From an uncultured Coriobacteriales bacterium (GTDB lineage: Bacteria; Actinomycetota; Coriobacteriia; Coriobacteriales; Atopobiaceae): 10,616 nt of DNA. The notes under the pieces are model-generated. The model was not told where the DNA came from, searched no databases, and worked only from the letters and a program-made list of their open reading frames with translations. Where the stretch lies: NCBI GenBank assembly GCA_946530775.1, contig CAMNAH010000022.1, positions 1-10,616 on the forward strand. The letters run 5' to 3'. Of this stretch, positions 7,120 through 10,616 are shown piece after piece (within the stretch, counting starts at the first letter, position 1; each line of letters begins with the position of its first letter). A program made the position numbers and the translations under genes.

Positions 7120-9213
7120 ATGGCGACCGCGCATGATTACTTTGATTTTCTGACCGACCAGATCGAGATCTCCCCGGCCAACAGCCAGGAGGAGCTCAAT
7201 GCAGCCCAGACCATCTCCGACCTCATGAAGGAGCACGGCCTCGAGACCAACGTCGAGGAGTTCGACGCCGCGTCGTTCGGCCGTCTGCCGTTCGCGATCC
7301 TTCTCATCGTCATGTTCATCGGCACGTTCCTCGCCGGCATCGGCGGCCTGCCGCTCGCCCTTATCGGCGGCCTCATCACGCTCGCGTGCGTGGCCGTGCT
7401 CGTGCTCGACCATCTGGGCAACAACATCCTCGAGAGCTTCGGGCCCGCAGCGCGCAGCCAGAACGTGGTTGCCATGCACGAGGCCTCGGGTCCCCTGGTG
7501 GCCAAGGGCAACCGTCCTGTGGTCATCATGGCGCACTACGACACGCCGCGCGAGAGCTTCCTCTATAGCTCCGGCATCGCCAAGTTCCTGCCGGTGCTTC
7601 GCCGCTACACGCCGTGGTGCGTGGTCGCGGCAGGTGTGAGCGCCTTCTTCCAGATCCTTGCCTTCCTGCCCGAGCCGATCCGCCGCGTCTTCTGGGTGAT
7701 CGGTTTCCTCGCCGCGGTGGTGCCGCTCCTCGTGGGCATCGGCACCATGGTCGAGCGTTTCTCCAGCTGCTCGCTCGGCGCCAACGACAACAAGTCCTCC
7801 ATTGCAGCCCTGCTGGGCGTTATGGACGGCATCTTCTCGACCGGCTCCGGCGAGAGCCTGGTAAGCCGCATCGCGCAGCGCCGCGAGGAGCGCAAGCGCG
7901 CTGCCGCGGGCGTGCGTCATGGCGAGGAGGTCCTGCGCAGCCTGGCAATCCTTCCCGAGGACTGCGAGATCGAGTACGTGGAGGAGCCCGAGGAGCAGGC
8001 GAACCCGCTCTTCGCAGCCGCGGTTGACGACGCCGGCGCCACCACCGACCTTCCCGTGGCCGCATTCCAGGACGATGCCGAGGCCACCTCGGTTTCCGAG
8101 CCCGTCTTCAAGATCGTCGAGCCCGAAGAGCCCGTCGAGGACGAAGACCCCAACGCAACCACCGTCTACACCCCGCAGCCGGAGCCGCAGGAGACCTACA
8201 CCCCGCGCGTGGCCGACGTCGCTCGCCGCGCCGCACTGTTCGACCTGCCCGACCTCGATAGCGATACCAGCAGCGATCCCTTTGCCGCGCCCAGCGCTCC
8301 CGCGCCGCGCACGGTTCGCTCCACGCTCGCTGACCGCCTGTCGCTTGCCGACGAGCAGAACTCCCGCCATATCCAGGACCGCCTCGGCACCTTCGATGAG
8401 CCCGACGGCCTCGATGTGCCCGTGCCCGTCTTCGACGACGTGGTGGAGAAGGAGCCGGAGCCCCAGGCGCCCGTTGCGCAGGAGAAGCCCAAGCGCAAGG
8501 GCTTCAGCCTCTTCGGCCGCAAGAAGCAGCAGGAGGAGTCCCTCTCCGACTACCTGGGTGTCGAGGATGACTACGATGCCAAGACCGGCGGCCGTGAGAT
8601 CGGCTCATGGGAGGAGCTCGAGGAGCAGGACGAGGAGTTCTCGCGCCGTCGCAGGACCGACCCGCACTGGAAGGGCGGTGCAGCCGTGAGCGAGGAGCTC
8701 CGCGGCGAGGACGGCGAGCCCGCCGAGGGCGAGATGGCCGAGGCCTCCGTGTCGCTTGGCCTGGATGAGCTGCTCTGCCACGACATCTGGTTCGTCGCCC
8801 TGGGTGCCAACGGCCTCGACCACGCCGGCACCAAGGCATTCATCGCCAAGCACCGTCCGCAGCTGCGCGGCGCCTTCGTCATCAACCTCGACAGCGTGGG
8901 CGCGGGCGAGCTCGCCGTGCTTTCCTCCGAGGGCATGGGCAACACCCGCCGTGCCGACCGCCGCATCAGCCGCCTGCTCAAGGGTGTCGCGAAGGACCTG
9001 AGCGTCGACCTCATCGACGTGCCGTTCGACTGGAACTCCACCGACGCCACGCCGGCCATGCGCTCGTCCATGCGTGCCGCCACCATCATGGGCGTGAACG
9101 AGTTCGGCCTGCCCGCGCTTTCTCGCACCCCTGAGGACGTGCCCGAGCATGTGGATCCCAACCAGATCGAGCTGGTCTCGAGCATGGTGATGGAGTTCAT
9201 CCGCCGCTCGTAG
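7120..9213 (+). CDS. Multi-pass membrane protein with degenerate M28-type peptidase fold and large acidic insertion
   Basis: A 697-residue protein. Residues 14-50 match the start of M28 aminopeptidases. Two hydrophobic segments follow (56-76, 77-97), then VVIMAHYDT with the M28 HxD (H139, D141), two more hydrophobic segments (about 164-184, 188-210), and GANDN (D223, metal ligand). Residues about 240-545 are Glu/Pro/Ala/Asp-rich and probably disordered. The fold resumes with DIWFVALG (555-562), INLDSVG (D591, metal ligand) and a C-terminal FGLPALSRTPEDVPEHVD. The Glu-Glu pair holding the general base and a zinc ligand reads GANG (562-565). The last His ligand before T-x-x-D appears to be R669. 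I therefore infer a pseudo-peptidase, perhaps a scaffold; substrate unknown. No signal peptide is seen; four segments place both fold halves on the same membrane side. The ATG at 7120 has GAAGGG 8 nt upstream and lies downstream of TATAAT; in-frame codons back to 6991 lie before the promoter. Confidence 0.8.
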   Translation: MATAHDYFDFLTDQIEISPANSQEELNAAQTISDLMKEHGLETNVEEFDAASFGRLPFAILLIVMFIGTFLAGIGGLPLALIGGLITLACVAVLVLDHLGNNILESFGPAARSQNVVAMHEASGPLVAKGNRPVVIMAHYDTPRESFLYSSGIAKFLPVLRRYTPWCVVAAGVSAFFQILAFLPEPIRRVFWVIGFLAAVVPLLVGIGTMVERFSSCSLGANDNKSSIAALLGVMDGIFSTGSGESLVSRIAQRREERKRAAAGVRHGEEVLRSLAILPEDCEIEYVEEPEEQANPLFAAAVDDAGATTDLPVAAFQDDAEATSVSEPVFKIVEPEEPVEDEDPNATTVYTPQPEPQETYTPRVADVARRAALFDLPDLDSDTSSDPFAAPSAPAPRTVRSTLADRLSLADEQNSRHIQDRLGTFDEPDGLDVPVPVFDDVVEKEPEPQAPVAQEKPKRKGFSLFGRKKQQEESLSDYLGVEDDYDAKTGGREIGSWEELEEQDEEFSRRRRTDPHWKGGAAVSEELRGEDGEPAEGEMAEASVSLGLDELLCHDIWFVALGANGLDHAGTKAFIAKHRPQLRGAFVINLDSVGAGELAVLSSEGMGNTRRADRRISRLLKGVAKDLSVDLIDVPFDWNSTDATPAMRSSMRAATIMGVNEFGLPALSRTPEDVPEHVDPNQIELVSSMVMEFIRRS

Positions 9214-9240
9214 TTCTGCCTCGCACATAACGCATTGTGG

Positions 9241-9268
9241 AGGAGCCGCCCCGCGGGGCGGCTCCTTT
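9241..9268 (+). terminator. Rho-independent terminator between convergent genes
   Basis: AGGAGCCGCC (9241-9250) and GGCGGCTCCT (9257-9266) are perfect 10-bp arms around the self-complementary CCGCGG, followed by TTT and CC. The very GC-rich stem 28 bp after the stop of the M28-like gene ends its transcript. On the minus strand the same hairpin lies just beyond the surface-protein stop at 9273 but has no T-tract, so it is a good terminator in one direction and at most a partial one in the other. Confidence 0.85.
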
Positions 9269-9272
9269 CCTG

Positions 9273-10616
9273 TTACGGATGCAGGCGCGTCTTCTGCCGC
9301 TTATGGGGTCGGCGCATCTCTGCGCGCTTACCGTGGGGGCTTGTGCGTATGCTCACCACGGTGGAGATAACCGCCAGCGCAGATCCCGCCGCTGCGGCCA
9401 AGCGGATGGGCATGGGGTCGTTCACATCTCCCGTTCCCGGCAGAGCCTGGGGTTTGGGCTCCTTCGATTCGCGCTGCCCGGGCGTGTGCGGAACGGTGAC
9501 GGTCACGGTTTGCGCCTCGCTCTCGAGGTCCTTGTGCTCGGCAACAAGGGCGCCCTCCTCGGTGCGCACCTCCTCGAAGGCCACGAGTCGCGTTTCCGTC
9601 GCCAGCATGGAGGCGTCAACATCGAAGGTCACCTCGCAGGTGCCCGACGGCTCCTCGGGCGTGAAGGTTGCCGTGGCCGTGACGGCCTTGCCGTCTGCAC
9701 CGACGAACGCCTCGCCGGTGGCCTTGTCGTACAGCGCTCCCTCGACCGTATAGGTCGTGCCCGGCACCAGCTGCTCGTAGGCGATGGTGTCGACGAGCGT
9801 GACCGCGCCCTTCTCCACGGTTTTGCGGCCGCTTCCCGCGGCGGCAAACGTCGTGCTGACGCGGGGCACCAGAACGGTCTGGTCATCGTCCTCAAGATCT
9901 GCGTGCACGAGCACCTCGCGTCCATCCTGCATGAGCGTCTCGAAGCACACGATGCTCTTGCCGGCGACAAGCTCCTGCGGGCACGAGAAGACCACCGTCG
10001 CGGTGCCTGTTGCCTGCTCGGCAACGAAGGAGGATTCGGCTTCGATGCCGAGCGGTTCGCCGCTCTCCTTGTCCACGAGCGTTCCCTTGAGCACGTATGC
10101 GCATCCGGGAACGAGGCCCTGGTACGACACGGTATCGATAAGGACGGTGGGGGAGGCGGAGACAACCTGCGGGGCATGCCCGTCTGCATCTGCGAGCTTG
10201 GTGCGCATGCGCATGATCCGCACCGTCTGGCCCTCGTCGGACATATCGGCATGCGTGGCGAGAAGGCTCTCGCCGGCATAGAGCTCCTCGAAGGCCACGA
10301 GCTCGCAGCCATCGTAGGCGCTCGCGTCTAACTCGAAGGCGACTTCGACGCTGCCGCTTGCCTGTTCGGGCGTGAAGGGAACCTCGACGGGACCGGAGAC
10401 CGCCTCACCCGCGGCCTTATCCACGAGTGTTCCCACCATGCGGTACTCATGGCCGACAGCAAGGCCGCGGTAGGAGACGGTATCGACCAATGCGATGGAT
10501 CCCGAGGGTTCCGCTAGGGCCTTCTCTCCATCCTTGGTTGCAAGCGTTGTGCCGATTGCGGGCACGGCTATGGTCTGGGCCTCGTCTGCGAGGTCTGCAT
10601 GCACCGCGAGCTCGAC
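9273..10616 (-). CDS. VaFE (T-Q ester bond) repeat surface protein, LPXTG-anchored, C-terminal part (5' end outside window)
   Basis: A secreted cell-wall protein, probably an adhesin or pilin-like stalk. The frame is open to the window edge, so 447 residues of a longer protein are visible. They hold the end of one repeat and three complete repeats of about 115 residues, each built as [LI]VDT[VI]-x-Y, GTLxDK-like, VaFE-like, and H-x-D-x5-Q. The last repeat leads to a short Pro/Lys linker (about 376-390), LPGTG (392-396, bases 9429-9443), a hydrophobic segment (about 404-422) and a 24-residue Arg/Lys-rich tail: a standard sortase-processing signal. VaFE modules belong to the T-Q ester-bond domain family, in which a Thr and a Gln cross-link covalently to stiffen the stalk. 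The signal peptide and any ligand-binding head must lie beyond base 10616. The ligand is unknown. Confidence 0.92.
   Translation of the reverse strand, partial: VELAVHADLADEAQTIAVPAIGTTLATKDGEKALAEPSGSIALVDTVSYRGLAVGHEYRMVGTLVDKAAGEAVSGPVEVPFTPEQASGSVEVAFELDASAYDGCELVAFEELYAGESLLATHADMSDEGQTVRIMRMRTKLADADGHAPQVVSASPTVLIDTVSYQGLVPGCAYVLKGTLVDKESGEPLGIEAESSFVAEQATGTATVVFSCPQELVAGKSIVCFETLMQDGREVLVHADLEDDDQTVLVPRVSTTFAAAGSGRKTVEKGAVTLVDTIAYEQLVPGTTYTVEGALYDKATGEAFVGADGKAVTATATFTPEEPSGTCEVTFDVDASMLATETRLVAFEEVRTEEGALVAEHKDLESEAQTVTVTVPHTPGQRESKEPKPQALPGTGDVNDPMPIRLAAAAGSALAVISTVVSIRTSPHGKRAEMRRPHKRQKTRLHP
9489..10502 (-). repeat. Three tandem VaFE/T-Q ester-bond modules within the surface protein
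   Basis: In translation order the units are 10502-10155, 10154-9810 and 9809-9489. The putative bond residues, numbered from base 10616, are: unit 1 T46, E110, H122, Q130; unit 2 T162, E226, H238, Q246; unit 3 T277, E348, H361, Q369. The conserved Thr recurs every 115-116 residues and the His-to-Gln distance is 8 in each, as in characterised ester-bond domains. The modules are clearly diverged from one another in sequence, so they are old duplications rather than a recent expansion prone to slippage. Confidence 0.85.

Noticed and set aside
6748..8370. Minus-strand open frame of 540 codons across the promoter region and the M28-like gene
   Set aside because: It is out of frame with the WYL gene, has no ribosome site or domain, and runs through both TATAAT promoters; explained by codon bias of the overlapping genes.
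9241..9268. The perfect GC-rich palindrome as a mobile-element end or regulator site
   Set aside because: Its position between convergent stop codons and the trailing T residues fit a terminator; no transposase or target duplication is present.
9237..10331. Plus-strand open frame opposite the surface protein
   Set aside because: It begins in the terminator hairpin and mirrors the VaFE gene, with no recognisable domain of its own.

Overview
The window is high-GC DNA (strong G/C preference at third codon positions) densely packed with ordinary bacterial chromosomal genes. A surface protein built of VaFE/T-Q ester-bond repeats, an LPGTG sortase signal, a tandem PafB/PafC-like WYL pair and the codon use together suggest a Gram-positive actinobacterium, most likely a gut or oral Coriobacteriia member (Collinsella/Olsenella-like). 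The lineage is an inference; there is no rRNA or other marker here to prove it. I see no tRNA, rRNA, CRISPR array, insertion sequence or phage gene, and no gene-free stretch longer than about 130 bases.

Layout from left to right. (1) 1-1047, minus: rlmN, the radical-SAM 23S rRNA/tRNA adenine-C2 methyltransferase, missing only its last few codons at the window edge. (2) 1159-2112, plus: ddl, D-alanine--D-alanine ligase, divergent from rlmN across 111 bp. (3) 2118-5072, plus: a 984-residue fusion of a DEDDh exonuclease and a DinG/XPD-type helicase, 5 bp after ddl and probably cotranscribed with it. (4) 5090-5998 and 5991-6992, minus: two overlapping WYL-domain regulators resembling the PafB/PafC pair, convergent with dinG. 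(5) A 127-bp divergent intergenic region with a perfect TATAAT on each strand and an operator-like dyad. (6) 7120-9213, plus: a multi-pass membrane protein with an M28 zinc-peptidase fold. It is split by two hydrophobic hairpins and a roughly 300-residue acidic, probably disordered insertion, and several metal/catalytic residues appear to be missing. (7) 9241-9268: a strong GC-rich hairpin terminator. (8) 9273-10616, minus: the C-terminal part of a cell-wall-anchored VaFE-repeat protein that continues past the right edge.

Functionally the window mixes cell-wall synthesis (ddl), translation fidelity (rlmN), DNA repair (dinG-like), a candidate DNA-damage-type transcription regulator pair, and two envelope proteins. 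The least ordinary item is the M28-like membrane protein, which looks like a pseudo-peptidase remodelled into something else. Second is the regulator pair that shares a compact promoter region with it. Third is the DinG-like protein, which seems to keep both an intact exonuclease site and Fe-S cysteines.
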